From: an uncultured bacterium
GTDB lineage: Bacteria; Bacillota; Clostridia; Oscillospirales; Oscillospiraceae
NCBI GenBank assembly: GCA_949293245.1
Contig: CASFCS010000004.1
Span: 1-64,000 of the forward strand
Reading direction: 5' to 3'
DNA: 64,000 nt
Numbering within the stretch: position 1 is the stretch's first letter; every line of letters begins with the position of its first letter. The notes under the pieces were generated by a model, which was given only the letters and a program-made list of their open reading frames with translations, was not told the origin of the DNA and did not search any database. This document shows positions 8,580-16,826 of this stretch, piece after piece. The translations under genes were made by a program, and so were the position numbers.

Positions 8580-9023
8580 TCAATAGAGAACTCCGTCAGG
8601 GGTACAGGAGAGGGTAACGGTGACGGTGCGGGTGAAAAGGATGAACTGGGCAAAGGTGCCCTCCGCAGTGGCACTGTTTCCAGAGCAGTAGGCATTACCG
8701 GAGCTGAAGCTCCAGGAAGAGCCCTGAACATCATAGGAGTAGCTGGCGCTGACGGCGGTGGCAGTGGTACCATTGAAGACAAAGGTGCCGTGGACGGTCA
8801 GACTGAACAGCGGGTCGTCACTTGCGTTGTATACCACCAGCGTCTTGCTGCCGGAGGTATTACTGGAGCCTCGGGTCTGGGGGTCGGTCACCACGTAGAC
8901 CTCCATGTAGTAGCCGTCTCCCAGGTCGACTTTCTCGGCCTGCCCTGCCGCCCCGGCGGGGAGGATACACAGAGAACACAAGACGAGAACCAGCACAATG
9001 GAGAACAGATTTTTACGTTTCAT
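8580..9023 (-). CDS. Secreted hypothetical protein, 147 aa
   Basis: A signal peptide is clear: MKRKNLF, then the hydrophobic core SIVLVLVLCSLCILPA, then AGAAGQA as a type I cleavage region near residue 25. The mature part is Thr/Ser-rich and beta-strand-like ('VTDPQTRGSSNTSGSKTLVVYNASDDPLFSLTVHGTFVFNG') with alternating hydrophobic residues and two Cys. No family was recognised. AAGGAG precedes ATG 9023. It is the last of four leftward genes headed by a PadR regulator, so it may be part of that regulon. Confidence 0.75.
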   Translation of the reverse strand: MKRKNLFSIVLVLVLCSLCILPAGAAGQAEKVDLGDGYYMEVYVVTDPQTRGSSNTSGSKTLVVYNASDDPLFSLTVHGTFVFNGTTATAVSASYSYDVQGSSWSFSSGNAYCSGNSATAEGTFAQFILFTRTVTVTLSCTPDGVLY

Positions 9024-9072
9024 GATGGCAGCACTCCTTGCAGTAAATTTTTCAGTATATGGATAGTTTGCT

Positions 9073-9432
9073 TCAATCGTCTTGGATCACGTAGGTAACT
9101 CCATAAAACGGATGCTCATAGCTGCCCCAAAGTATGTATATCCCAAAGAGTACCAGCACAGCGGCGCAAAAGATGACTGCCGCACGCCTGCGTAGCCGGC
9201 GTGACCGCAGAGCTGCCATGTACTCCTCCGGCGGGACGCCCTGCTGAAGGGTCCGGGCGGCCTCCCCCGGAGAGCCGAAGCGGGCCACCAGGTCAGCCAT
9301 GGTGGCTGTGCTGTCAGGAAAGGCATCGGCCACCTCCTGCTCAAAGCCCGCCAGAAGGGTACTCCGGGTCCTGGCGGAACAGCAGAGTCTCCGGCCTATG
9401 GCGCGAAGGTATTTGCGGGAAATGCGGTCCAT
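9073..9432 (-). CDS. Small membrane protein with HAAS-like N-terminus (paralogue 1)
   Basis: 119 aa. The soluble N-terminal ~75 residues read 'YLRAIGRRLCCSARTRSTLLAGFEQEVADAFP...LVARFGSPGEAARTL', followed by an Arg-rich stretch and one membrane helix near 83-102. This pattern resembles the HAAS/DUF1700 proteins often placed next to PadR regulators in Firmicutes. It is clearly paralogous to the upstream gene at 9481. GAGGAGG precedes ATG 9432. Role unknown; a membrane-associated signalling adaptor is the usual suggestion for this class. Confidence 0.7.
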   Translation of the reverse strand: MDRISRKYLRAIGRRLCCSARTRSTLLAGFEQEVADAFPDSTATMADLVARFGSPGEAARTLQQGVPPEEYMAALRSRRLRRRAAVIFCAAVLVLFGIYILWGSYEHPFYGVTYVIQDD

Positions 9433-9480
9433 GGGATCCTCCTCTGTAATGTATAAAATAATGTTCTTTTATAAGGGGCG

Positions 9481-9834
9481 TCAGGTCACCACACCAGATC
9501 CATCCATGGGAAGGGGAATGGTTTGCAGCCAAAACATATAGAGGAAGAACAGGAGTGCGGCGGCGATGCAGCCCAGAAACAAAAGGGACAGGCGAAGGCG
9601 CTGCCGCTTGAAGTACTGCTCCATCTCCTCCGGGGAGACAGCCTGCTGCAGCTCCCGGGCCACCTCCTCCGGGGGACCAAAGTGCTCCACCAGCTCCTTC
9701 CGGGAACATGCCCCGGCGGGGAAAGCCTCGCGGATCTCCTGCCGCAGTCCTGCCAGAAGCTGACTGCGGGTAGTCCGGGAACAGTGCAACCGCTGCCCCA
9801 CAGCCCGGGTATAGCGGAAAACGGCGGTATCCAT
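9481..9834 (-). CDS. Small membrane protein with HAAS-like N-terminus (paralogue 2)
   Basis: 117 aa from ATG 9834, chosen over the upstream ATG at 9885 because the extra residues overlap the PadR coding sequence and are unlike the paralogue. The N-terminus 'RYTRAVGQRLHCSRTTRSQLLAGLRQEIREAFP...LVEHFGPPEEVARELQQ' aligns with the gene at 9073. One membrane helix lies near residues 83-103. Its start is 4 bases past the padR stop, so the two are translated together. Tandem duplication is the simplest explanation for the pair. Confidence 0.7.
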   Translation of the reverse strand: MDTAVFRYTRAVGQRLHCSRTTRSQLLAGLRQEIREAFPAGACSRKELVEHFGPPEEVARELQQAVSPEEMEQYFKRQRLRLSLLFLGCIAAALLFFLYMFWLQTIPLPMDGSGVVT

Positions 9835-9838
9835 TTGC

Positions 9839-10180
9839 TCATTCCTCCTCCGCCATGATGGACAAAAAGGCATCCTGTATTTCATAATACTCTGCCAGAC
9901 TTTTGAACAGATAGGCTTCCCCTGCCGGGGTGATGGCGTAGTAGCTGCGGGCCCGGTTCTGAATGACCTCTGTGTGATCGATGTGGATATATCCCTGCTC
10001 CTCCAGGCGGTAGAGCACAGGATAGAGCACCGCGATGGTGAACCGCCCGCCGCTCTTGTCCTTCATGGCCTGGGAGATCTCGTAGCCGTACATGGGCCTG
10101 TCCCGCAGCAGCCGCAGCACCACCAGGGGGCTGGTAGCCCGCTTGAAATAGGCGTCAAAGGTGTGTCCGCTGTCTTTCAT
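9839..10180 (-). CDS. PadR-family transcriptional regulator
   Basis: 113 aa winged-helix repressor of the PadR family. The core 'SPLVVLRLLRDRPMYGYEISQAMKD' (helix-turn-helix) and 'VLYPVLYRLEEQGYI' (wing) are typical, ending with a short C-terminal dimerisation helix. I chose ATG 10180, which gives the usual PadR length; AGGAGG is 14 bases upstream, which is long. The longer frame from 10264 adds Pro-rich residues unlike the family. It heads a four-gene leftward set with two HAAS-like membrane proteins and a secreted protein, and may repress that set. Its ligand is unknown. Confidence 0.85.
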   Translation of the reverse strand: MKDSGHTFDAYFKRATSPLVVLRLLRDRPMYGYEISQAMKDKSGGRFTIAVLYPVLYRLEEQGYIHIDHTEVIQNRARSYYAITPAGEAYLFKSLAEYYEIQDAFLSIMAEEE

Positions 10181-10298
10181 AGACCCATTGATGACCTCCT
10201 GTCTCTGGCGTGTAAAACGCGGAATGAAGCCCGGGGGAAAGCCTGAGGGGCGGGAATCAATCAATTTACTCTACCGCAAATAAAATGAAAAAACAATA

Positions 10299-10331
10299 TA
10301 TAGTATTGACACATATAAGAGGGTATAGTAT
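10299..10331. repeat. Two direct copies of TATAGTAT around a promoter
   Basis: TATAGTAT occurs at 10299-10306 and 10324-10331, 25 bp apart, touching the -35 and overlapping the -10 of the rightward promoter between padR and hemL. The spacing and position suggest an operator, possibly for the adjacent PadR regulator; this is inference. Confidence 0.4.
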
Positions 10332-10334
10332 ACT
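10306..10334 (+). promoter_or_regulatory. Consensus sigma-A promoter of a small RNA
   Basis: TTGACA (10306-10311), 17 bp, TATACT (10329-10334): among the closest matches to the sigma-A consensus seen in the window. It points right into 160 bases with no gene and an intrinsic terminator, toward the 3' end of the opposing hemL gene. Confidence 0.8.
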
Positions 10335-10340
10335 TTAGCC

Positions 10341-10500
10341 AGACAAAGAAGCTCCCTCTGGGAGCTGTCTCCTGCCCGGTCCGCCTGGGCAGGGAAAACC
10401 GGCAAAGTCAGGACACTCCTTTCCGAGGACCTGTTTGCATGTGCCAGATCCTAATAAAACTAGGGAGAAAGCCGCCCCACAGGGCGGCTTTCTCCCTTTG
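10341..10500 (+). ncRNA. Putative stand-alone structured small RNA, about 160 nt
   Basis: A consensus promoter is followed by a predicted transcript from about 10341 to 10500 with no credible open frame. Local stems are: GCTCCC/GGGAGC (about 10351-10365), CCTGCCC/GGGCAGG (about 10371-10393), a CAGG..CTC/GAG..CCTG stem (about 10409-10433), and a 14-bp terminator hairpin at 10463-10496. It lies between divergent padR and convergent hemL. It does not match 6S, SRP, tmRNA or RNase P as far as I can tell. Expression and function are unproven. Confidence 0.55.
10463..10500. terminator. Bidirectional terminator between the small RNA and hemL
   Basis: A 14-bp perfect stem (10463-10476 with 10483-10496) has a 6-base loop. 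Rightward it ends in TTTG and a later T run; leftward it is followed by AGTTTTATT, so it can also end the hem/cbi transcript after hemL. Confidence 0.85.
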
Positions 10501-10526
10501 TGTCGTTTTTGGCCTTGCCCTCCGGC

Positions 10527-11807
10527 TCACAGCTGCCGGAAGACCTCCTCCGCCGCCTGGACGGTGGCCTCCAGCTGCTCCATGGTGTGGGCCGCGGAGA
10601 CGAACATGGCCTCGAACTGGGCGGGGGCCAGGGCGATGCCCCGCTCCAACATCCCGGCGAAGTACCGGGCGTAGGCCGCCAGGTCGCTGCCCTTGGCATC
10701 GGTGAAGGTGGTCACCGCGGTGGGGGTGAAGAAGGGGGCGCACAGGCTCTCGATCTGGTTGATGGACACGGCGGCCCCGGTTTTGTCCGCCGCCCGGCGC
10801 AGCCCCTGAGCCAGGAAGGCCCCCTTCCGGGCGATGTCGGCATACACCTCCGGGTGGTCCCGCAGATAGGTGAGCTGGGCCAGGCCCGCAGCCATGGCCA
10901 CCGGGTTGCCCGAGAGGGTGCCCGCCTGGTAGACCGGGCCGCAGGGGGCCACCTGCTCCATCAGGTTCCGGCTGCCGCAGTAGGCCCCCACGGGCATGCC
11001 GCCGCCGATGATCTTGCCGAAGGTGACGAGATCCGCCTTCACGCCGAAATACTCCTGGGCGCCCCCCAGGGCCAGGCGGAAGCCGGTGATGACCTCGTCA
11101 AAGATGAGGAGGGCGCCGGACTTGTCACACAGCGCCCGCAGTCCCTCCAGGAAACCGGGGGCGGGGTTCACCACCCCCATGTTGGCCGCCACCGGCTCCA
11201 CGATCACGCAGGCCACCTGGCCGGGGAAGGCGCTGAGCAGCGCCTCCACGGAAGGCAGGTCGTTGAACTGGGCGGTGAGGGTGTGCTTGGCGATGTCCTC
11301 CGGCACGCCGGCGGAGGAGGGGTGGCCCCCGGCGAGGGCGGAGGACCCGGCGTTCACCAGCAGGCTGTCCGAGTGGCCGTGGTAGCAGCCCTCAAACTTG
11401 ATGATCTTGTCCCGCCCCGTGGCCCCACGGGCCAGGCGGATGGCGGACATGACGGCCTCGGTACCCGAGTTCACCATGCGCACCATCTCGATGCCCGGCA
11501 CCAGGTCCACCATGAGCCGGGCGATCTCCACCTCCCGGGCGGTGGGGGCGCCGAAGGAGAGGCCGTCCTGCACGGCTTTCTCCACCGCCTCCCGGATGGC
11601 CGGGTGGTTGTGCCCCAGGATCATGGGGCCCCAGGAGCAGACGTAGTCGATGTACGCCTTCCCGTCCTCATCGTAGACGAAGGGGCCATCGGCCCGGGCG
11701 ATAAACCGGGGGGTGAGGCCCACGGAGCGGTAGGCCCGCACCGGGGAGTTGACCCCGCCGGGCATCACCTTGACGGCCTGGGCAAAAAGTTCCTCTGAGC
11801 GTCCCAT
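10527..11807 (-). CDS. hemL: Glutamate-1-semialdehyde 2,1-aminomutase
   Basis: PLP enzyme (426 aa, usual size) converting glutamate-1-semialdehyde to 5-aminolevulinate, the last step of the C5 route. The motifs 'NSGTEAVMSAIRLARGATGRDKIIKFEGCYHGHSD' and the PLP-lysine segment 'TFGKIIGGGMPVGAY' are clear. Its ATG shares one base with the hemB stop (TGATG), so translation is coupled. It is the last gene of the leftward tetrapyrrole block and is followed by a strong hairpin. Confidence 0.97.
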   Translation of the reverse strand: MGRSEELFAQAVKVMPGGVNSPVRAYRSVGLTPRFIARADGPFVYDEDGKAYIDYVCSWGPMILGHNHPAIREAVEKAVQDGLSFGAPTAREVEIARLMVDLVPGIEMVRMVNSGTEAVMSAIRLARGATGRDKIIKFEGCYHGHSDSLLVNAGSSALAGGHPSSAGVPEDIAKHTLTAQFNDLPSVEALLSAFPGQVACVIVEPVAANMGVVNPAPGFLEGLRALCDKSGALLIFDEVITGFRLALGGAQEYFGVKADLVTFGKIIGGGMPVGAYCGSRNLMEQVAPCGPVYQAGTLSGNPVAMAAGLAQLTYLRDHPEVYADIARKGAFLAQGLRRAADKTGAAVSINQIESLCAPFFTPTAVTTFTDAKGSDLAAYARYFAGMLERGIALAPAQFEAMFVSAAHTMEQLEATVQAAEEVFRQL

Positions 11808-12790
11808 CAGCCGATGTCCCCTTTCTGGATGGCCTCGGAGAGCTCCTTGGCGTAGTAGGTGATGAGCATGTCGGCCCCGGCCCGGAAGACGCTCAGGGCG
11901 CTTTCACACATGATGCGGTACTCGTCCACCAGCCCCGCGGCGGCGGCGGCCTTGATCATGGCGTACTCCCCGGACACAGAGTAGGCGCACAGGGGCAGCT
12001 CAAAGGCGTCGGCACACTCCCGGATCACGTCCAGGTAGCTGAGGGCGGGCTTCACCATCAGGATGTCGGCCCCCTCCTCCACGTCCAGGGCGCACTCCTT
12101 GATGGCCTCCTTCCGGTTGTGGGGGTCCATCTGGTACCCCTTCCGGTCCCCGAAGGAGGGGGCGGAGCCCGCCGCCGCCCGGAAGGGGCCGTAGAAGGCG
12201 GAGGCGTATTTGGCGGAGTAGGCCATGATGGGGGTCATGGTATAGCCGTGCTCGTCCAGAATGTCCCGGATGGCGGCGATGCGCCCGTCCATCATGTCGC
12301 TGGGGGCCACCATGTCCGCCCCGGCCTGGACGTGGCTCAGGGCGGTTTTGGAGAGAACCTCCAGGGTCTTGTCGTTGTCCACCTCGTGGCCGCAGAGAAT
12401 GCCGCAGTGGCCGTGGTCGGTGTACTCGCACATGCACACGTCGGTGATGACGTAGAAGTCGGGGTAGGCGGCCTTGATGGCCCGGATGGCCTCCTGCACC
12501 ACCCCGTGCTCATCCCAGGCGGAGGAGCCGATGGCGTCCTTGCTCTTGGGCAGGCCGAAGAGGATGCAGTGGGTCACCCCGTGGGCCAGGCAGTCCTCCA
12601 CGGCACGGGTCACGCTGTCCAGCCCGTAGTGGTACTGGCCGGGCAGACTCTCAATGGGGCGAGTGCCCGAGAGGGTCTCGTCCACGAAGATGGGGTAGAT
12701 GAGGCTGTCCGGGCTGAGCCGGGTCTCCCGGCACAGGCGGCGCACTCCGTCGCTGCGGCGCAGGCGGCGGGGACGGTTGATGAGTTCCAT
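11807..12790 (-). CDS. hemB: Delta-aminolevulinic acid dehydratase (porphobilinogen synthase)
   Basis: Joins two aminolevulinates to porphobilinogen (327 aa). The zinc-site Cys-rich segment 'TDVCMCEYTDHGHCGIL' identifies a zinc-type enzyme. The two active-site lysines lie in 'AYSAKYASAFYGPF' and 'LMVKPALSYLDVI'. Start ATG 12790 gives the normal N-terminus MELINRPRRLRR; the frame extends further upstream but only into low-complexity residues. Confidence 0.97.
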   Translation of the reverse strand: MELINRPRRLRRSDGVRRLCRETRLSPDSLIYPIFVDETLSGTRPIESLPGQYHYGLDSVTRAVEDCLAHGVTHCILFGLPKSKDAIGSSAWDEHGVVQEAIRAIKAAYPDFYVITDVCMCEYTDHGHCGILCGHEVDNDKTLEVLSKTALSHVQAGADMVAPSDMMDGRIAAIRDILDEHGYTMTPIMAYSAKYASAFYGPFRAAAGSAPSFGDRKGYQMDPHNRKEAIKECALDVEEGADILMVKPALSYLDVIRECADAFELPLCAYSVSGEYAMIKAAAAAGLVDEYRIMCESALSVFRAGADMLITYYAKELSEAIQKGDIG

Positions 12791-12812
12791 GGGAATACAC
12801 CTCCAGAGAAAG

Positions 12813-14306
12813 TTAGGCTTGAGACGCTGCGGCGCAGGCCAGCTCCACCACCGCGTCAATGGTGGCCTCCCGGGCCACCTCCACGGCGATGCCGTGGCGG
12901 CGGGCCTCCGCGGCGGTTTGCTCCCCGATGCACAGTCCCGTGAGGGAGGAAAAGTCCGCGTCCGCCCCCACGGAGGACACAAAGCCCTTCACGGTGGAGG
13001 CGGAGGTGAAGGTGGCGTAGGGCACCTTGCCCTCCTCCAGGGCGGCGCGCAGCTCCTCCGACCGGGGGTTTTCGTACACGGTCTGGTACACCGGAATGTC
13101 GTCATAGGCAATGGTACGCCTGTCCAGGGCCTGTGTCAAGGCGGGGGAGCCGATCTCCGCCCGGAGGATGAGCACCTTCCCCTCCGCCGGGATACCAGAG
13201 CCCAGGTGGGCGGCGTCGTAGATCTCCGGGACATAGTCGGCGGCAAGGCCCATCTCCCTCAGGGCCCGGGCGGTGCCGGTGCCGATGGCCGCCAGCTTCA
13301 CCCCGGCCAGATACCGCCCGTCCTTGCCCAGGCGGCGCAGCTCGTCCCGGAAAGCCTCCACCCCCGCGGGGCTGGTGAAGACCAGCCACTCATAGTCCCC
13401 CAGCCGCTCCAGGGCCGCCGTCATGGCGGGGCAGGGGAGAATGGGAGTGGTCTCGATGCAGGGGTACTCCCACACGTCCGCCCCCAGGGCCCGCAGCTTG
13501 TCCGACAGGGTGCCCGCCCGGGTCTTGGGCCGGGTCACCAGGATGGTCCTGCCGTGGAGGGGGCGCTTTTCCACCCAGCAGAAGCCGTCGGAGAGGGAGC
13601 ACACCTTTCCCACCAGGATGACGGCGGGGCTGTGGATGCCCATGGCCGCCGCCTTGTCCGGCAGGGTGGCCAGGGTGGCCACGCACCGGCGCTGCATGGG
13701 GGTGGTGCCGTTTTCCACCATGGCGGCGGGGGTATCGCCGTCCATCCCGGCGGAGAGGAGGCCCGCCACGATTTTGGGCATGGCGGACACCCCCATGAGG
13801 AACACCAGGGTGCCCCCGGCCCGGACCAGGGCCTCAAAGTCGATGGTGAGCTCCTTGCCCGCCCGGGCGTGGCCGGTGATGATGTGCAGGGAGGAGCAGA
13901 AGTCCCGGTGGGTCACCGGGATACCGGCGTAGGCCGCCGCGGCAATGGCGGAGGTGATGCCGGGGACCTCCTCAAAGTCCACCCCGTGCTCCGTCAGCAG
14001 CTCCAGCTCCTCGCCTCCCCGGCCAAAGACAAAGGGGTCCCCCCCCTTGAGGCGCACCACGTTGTGCCCCGCCAGGGCCTCCTCCAGGAGGATGCGGTTG
14101 ATGCCCTCCTGGGGCACCAGATGGTGGGAGGACTCCTTGCCCACGTTGATGCGCCGGGCGCCGGCGGGGATCATGGCCAGGATGGCGGGGGACACCAGCC
14201 GGTCGTACACCACCACCTCCGCCTGCTCAATGGCCGCCCGTCCCTTCAGGGTGAGCAGGCCCGGATCCCCCGGGCCAGCCCCCACCAGCGTCACTTTTCC
14301 GCCCAT
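12813..14306 (-). CDS. cobA-hemD: Fused uroporphyrinogen-III C-methyltransferase / uroporphyrinogen-III synthase
   Basis: Two-domain protein (497 aa). Residues 1-240 are SUMT/CobA, starting VTLVGAGPGDPGLLTLKG, with 'RLKGGDPFVFGRGGEE' and 'PVTHRD'; it methylates uroporphyrinogen III to precorrin-2. Residues about 250-497 are HemD, starting 'GRTILVTRPKTRAGTLSDKLRALGADV', which cyclises hydroxymethylbilane. The fusion is known in Clostridia. It overlaps the upstream hemC by 16 bases. The gene feeds both haem-type and corrin pathways; here the neighbours point to corrin. Confidence 0.95.
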   Translation of the reverse strand: MGGKVTLVGAGPGDPGLLTLKGRAAIEQAEVVVYDRLVSPAILAMIPAGARRINVGKESSHHLVPQEGINRILLEEALAGHNVVRLKGGDPFVFGRGGEELELLTEHGVDFEEVPGITSAIAAAAYAGIPVTHRDFCSSLHIITGHARAGKELTIDFEALVRAGGTLVFLMGVSAMPKIVAGLLSAGMDGDTPAAMVENGTTPMQRRCVATLATLPDKAAAMGIHSPAVILVGKVCSLSDGFCWVEKRPLHGRTILVTRPKTRAGTLSDKLRALGADVWEYPCIETTPILPCPAMTAALERLGDYEWLVFTSPAGVEAFRDELRRLGKDGRYLAGVKLAAIGTGTARALREMGLAADYVPEIYDAAHLGSGIPAEGKVLILRAEIGSPALTQALDRRTIAYDDIPVYQTVYENPRSEELRAALEEGKVPYATFTSASTVKGFVSSVGADADFSSLTGLCIGEQTAAEARRHGIAVEVAREATIDAVVELACAAASQA

Positions 14307-15178
14307 TGGGATCCCTCCTTCAGCTCAAGGGCCAGCCGGGCGGCCAGGGCGGGACCGTCCCCCCGCAGACCGGTGACCTGTCCCCGGTGCAAGCCATTGT
14401 CCGGGTCCACGTAGATGCCGTGAATGGTGATGTGGACGCCCTCCACTGTGGCGTAAGCTGCCACCGGGGAGGAGCAGCCCCCGTCCAGGGTGCGCACGAA
14501 GGACCGCTCGCTCAAAGCGCAGTCCCGGCCGTCCTGGTCAGCAAAGCCCGCCAGGAGGGCGGCGTCAAATCCCGCCCGGCCCTGGATGGCCAGGATCCCC
14601 TGGCCCGCGGCGGGGAGCATCTCCTCCGGGGAGAAGGTGCGCCAGATGCGCCCCTCCAGCCCCAGGCGGCGCAGCCCCGCCCCCGCCAGGATCAGGGCGG
14701 AGAACTGCCCCTCGTCCAGCTTCCGCAGCCGGGTCTGCACGTTGCCCCGAACGCTCTCCACCCGGGCATCGGGGTAGAGAGCCTTGAACTGGAGGGTGCG
14801 GCGCAGGGAGGAGCAGCCCACCGGTTTGGAGAGGTCCAGCTCCCTCACGCCTTCCGGCAGCACCAGCACGTCCCGGGGGTCCTCCCGCCGGGAGAAGGCC
14901 AGCAGGGGGAGAGCCGGGTCCTCCTCCATGGGCAGGTCCTTGCAGCTGTGGACCGTGAGGTCCGCCCGGCCCTCCCGCAAAGCGGCGTCCAGCTCCTTCA
15001 CAAAGAGGCCCTTGCCGCCGATCTTGTCCAGAGTCCGGTCCAGAATCCGGTCCCCGGTGGTCTTCATGGTGATAAGCTCCATCTGGAGCTCCGGGTGGAG
15101 GCGGGAGATGGCCTCCATGGCGAGCTCGCTTTGGATCACGGCCAGCTTGCTCTCCCGGCTGGCAACGCGCAGTTTCAT
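14291..15178 (-). CDS. hemC: Hydroxymethylbilane synthase (porphobilinogen deaminase)
   Basis: Condenses four porphobilinogens (295 aa). The N-terminus KLRVASRESKLAVIQSE and 'TTGDRILDRTLDKIGGKGLFVKELD' are family signatures. The dipyrromethane cofactor Cys is in 'LDGGCSSPVAAYA'. ATG 15178 overlaps the previous stop by 4 bases (ATGA); the longer open frame upstream is not coding. Confidence 0.97.
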   Translation of the reverse strand: MKLRVASRESKLAVIQSELAMEAISRLHPELQMELITMKTTGDRILDRTLDKIGGKGLFVKELDAALREGRADLTVHSCKDLPMEEDPALPLLAFSRREDPRDVLVLPEGVRELDLSKPVGCSSLRRTLQFKALYPDARVESVRGNVQTRLRKLDEGQFSALILAGAGLRRLGLEGRIWRTFSPEEMLPAAGQGILAIQGRAGFDAALLAGFADQDGRDCALSERSFVRTLDGGCSSPVAAYATVEGVHITIHGIYVDPDNGLHRGQVTGLRGDGPALAARLALELKEGSQWAEK

Positions 15179-15615
15179 TCCAATCCCTCCAGTGCTTTCC
15201 GAATACGTTGGGCCGCCAGGGCGGTCTTGTGGTGGTCGCTGCCGTCCCCCACCACCCCGGCCACCAGGCCGCTGCCGGTGCACAGGGCGGGGAAGAAGAA
15301 GGTACACTCCTCCCGGCAGTCCGCCACGCTCACGGGGATGCCCGCGGCCCGGGCCTCCTCCCCCACCTGGCGGTTCACGGCCCGGTCATCCGTGGCGGCC
15401 ACCGCCAGGAAGGCCCCCTCCAGGTCCCCGGGCCGGTAGGGCCGGGGGAGGTGGGTGATCCCCTCCACCGGCCGGGCCAGGGCCGGGGAAATGACAGTGA
15501 CGGCGGCGCCGCACTCCACAAGGCCCTTCACACGCCGCAGGGCGATGGGGCCGCCCCCCACCACCACGGCCTTGCGCCCCCTCAGATCCACAAAGAGGGG
15601 GAAGCGGGGGGCCAC
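15175..15615 (-). CDS. Precorrin-2 dehydrogenase (SirC/Met8 N-terminal type)
   Basis: Rossmann-fold NAD-dependent enzyme (146 aa) oxidising precorrin-2 to sirohydrochlorin. The N-terminus has 'FPLFVDLRGRKAVVVGGGPIALRRVKGL' with the GGG nucleotide motif; 'AATDDRAVNRQVGEEAR' and 'CTFFFPAL' follow the family pattern. It is short compared with CysG-type proteins because it lacks the helical ferrochelatase-like tail, so cobalt insertion is left to CbiK. It sits between hemA and hemC. Confidence 0.9.
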   Translation of the reverse strand: MAPRFPLFVDLRGRKAVVVGGGPIALRRVKGLVECGAAVTVISPALARPVEGITHLPRPYRPGDLEGAFLAVAATDDRAVNRQVGEEARAAGIPVSVADCREECTFFFPALCTGSGLVAGVVGDGSDHHKTALAAQRIRKALEGLE

Positions 15616-15616
15616 C

Positions 15617-16825
15617 TCAGGCCTCCCGGCCCAGAAGGGGCCGGCCGGTGGTGTGGGCGCGGATCTTGCGGCCGCAGCGGGTGAGGCTCTCGGGGCTGAT
15701 GGAGTCCGCCAGCCCGCCGGCCAGCAGCTCCACCGACCGGCTCACCGCCAGCTCCACCAGCTCCTCGGGCTCCAGGTCCCCGGAGAGCTCCCGGGAGGTG
15801 AACACCCGCTCCACAATGGCGGCCTTGAGCTCCTCCAGCACGGGCATGCAGCCCTTGTAGTTGAGCCAGCGGTAAAACTGGTCCTGGTGGCGCTCCAGGA
15901 TCTCCTCCACCTGGGGGGGCACCAGGTGGCTGGGGCCCGCCTCCTCCAGGTCGTCCACATTGAACAGGGTTACCCCGGGCAGCTCCCCCACCTGGGGCTG
16001 GATGTCCCGGGGGATGGCCAGATCCGCCATCAGGGCGGGCAGGCGGCGCAGAGAGGCCACGCTGTCCACCGACACGGTGTAGTGGGGGCTGGTGGTGGCG
16101 GAGAGGAGAAGGTCGCTCTCCTCCATCAGGGCGAAGCGGTCCTCATAGGGGGCGGCGGAACACCCGGCGGGCACCACCGTCTCCCCGTGGTGGTAGGAGC
16201 GCAGGGTCACCGTCACGGCGCACCCCGCCTCCCGCAGCAGGGCGGCGGCCAGGCGGCCCATCTCCCCGTTGCCGATGACCAGGGCCCGCTTCCCCTCCAG
16301 GGAACCGGCGGTCTGCTGCAGCAGCTCCACCGCCCGGGCGGCGGCGGAGGTGGGCAGGGCGGTGAGGCGCACCCGGGAGCGCACCTCCTTCCCGGCGGAC
16401 ACAGCGGTGCGGAACAGCGTCTCCAACACGCTGTCGGCGGTGCCGCTCTCCCGGGCCAGGGCGATGGCCCGCTTCACCTGGGAGACGATCTGGTCCTCCC
16501 CCCACACCCGGGAGCGGAGCCCGGCGGCCACCTCGGTGAGGTGGCGCACCGCCGTCTCCCCGGAGCAGGTGAACATAGCCCCGGCAAAGTCCCGGTGGTC
16601 CACCCCGGCGGCGGCGCACAGGATGCGTCCCGGATCCAGCCCCTCCCGGCCGGAGAGGTAGAGCTCCGTGCGGTTGCAGGTGGACAAAATCACGCACCCC
16701 TCCACCCCGGGCAGGGCGGCAATGGCCCGGTCCAGGTCGGCGGTGCGGGCGTTGGTGAAGGACAGGGCCTCCCGCAGGGCGATGGGGGCCAGGCTGTGCT
16801 CCAGCCCAGACAGCATCACGGCCAT
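15617..16825 (-). CDS. hemA: Glutamyl-tRNA reductase
   Basis: Reduces glutamyl-tRNA to glutamate-1-semialdehyde (402 aa). The catalytic segment 'VILSTCNRTELYLSG' contains the active Cys. The NADPH domain has 'ALVIGNGEMGRLAAALLREAG', and a C-terminal dimerisation helix follows. It begins 1 base from the cbiL stop. It is the first of the C5-pathway genes in transcription order; hemL is five genes downstream. Confidence 0.96.
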   Translation of the reverse strand: MAVMLSGLEHSLAPIALREALSFTNARTADLDRAIAALPGVEGCVILSTCNRTELYLSGREGLDPGRILCAAAGVDHRDFAGAMFTCSGETAVRHLTEVAAGLRSRVWGEDQIVSQVKRAIALARESGTADSVLETLFRTAVSAGKEVRSRVRLTALPTSAAARAVELLQQTAGSLEGKRALVIGNGEMGRLAAALLREAGCAVTVTLRSYHHGETVVPAGCSAAPYEDRFALMEESDLLLSATTSPHYTVSVDSVASLRRLPALMADLAIPRDIQPQVGELPGVTLFNVDDLEEAGPSHLVPPQVEEILERHQDQFYRWLNYKGCMPVLEELKAAIVERVFTSRELSGDLEPEELVELAVSRSVELLAGGLADSISPESLTRCGRKIRAHTTGRPLLGREA

Positions 16826-16826
16826 A

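Noticed and set aside
10371-10393. CCGCCTGGGCA in a hairpin loop resembles the P3 element of ZTP (pfl) riboswitches
   Set aside because: The 5' subdomain of that class (GGGTCGTG region) is absent, and the transcript ends at a terminator without a purine or folate gene downstream; the match is probably chance.
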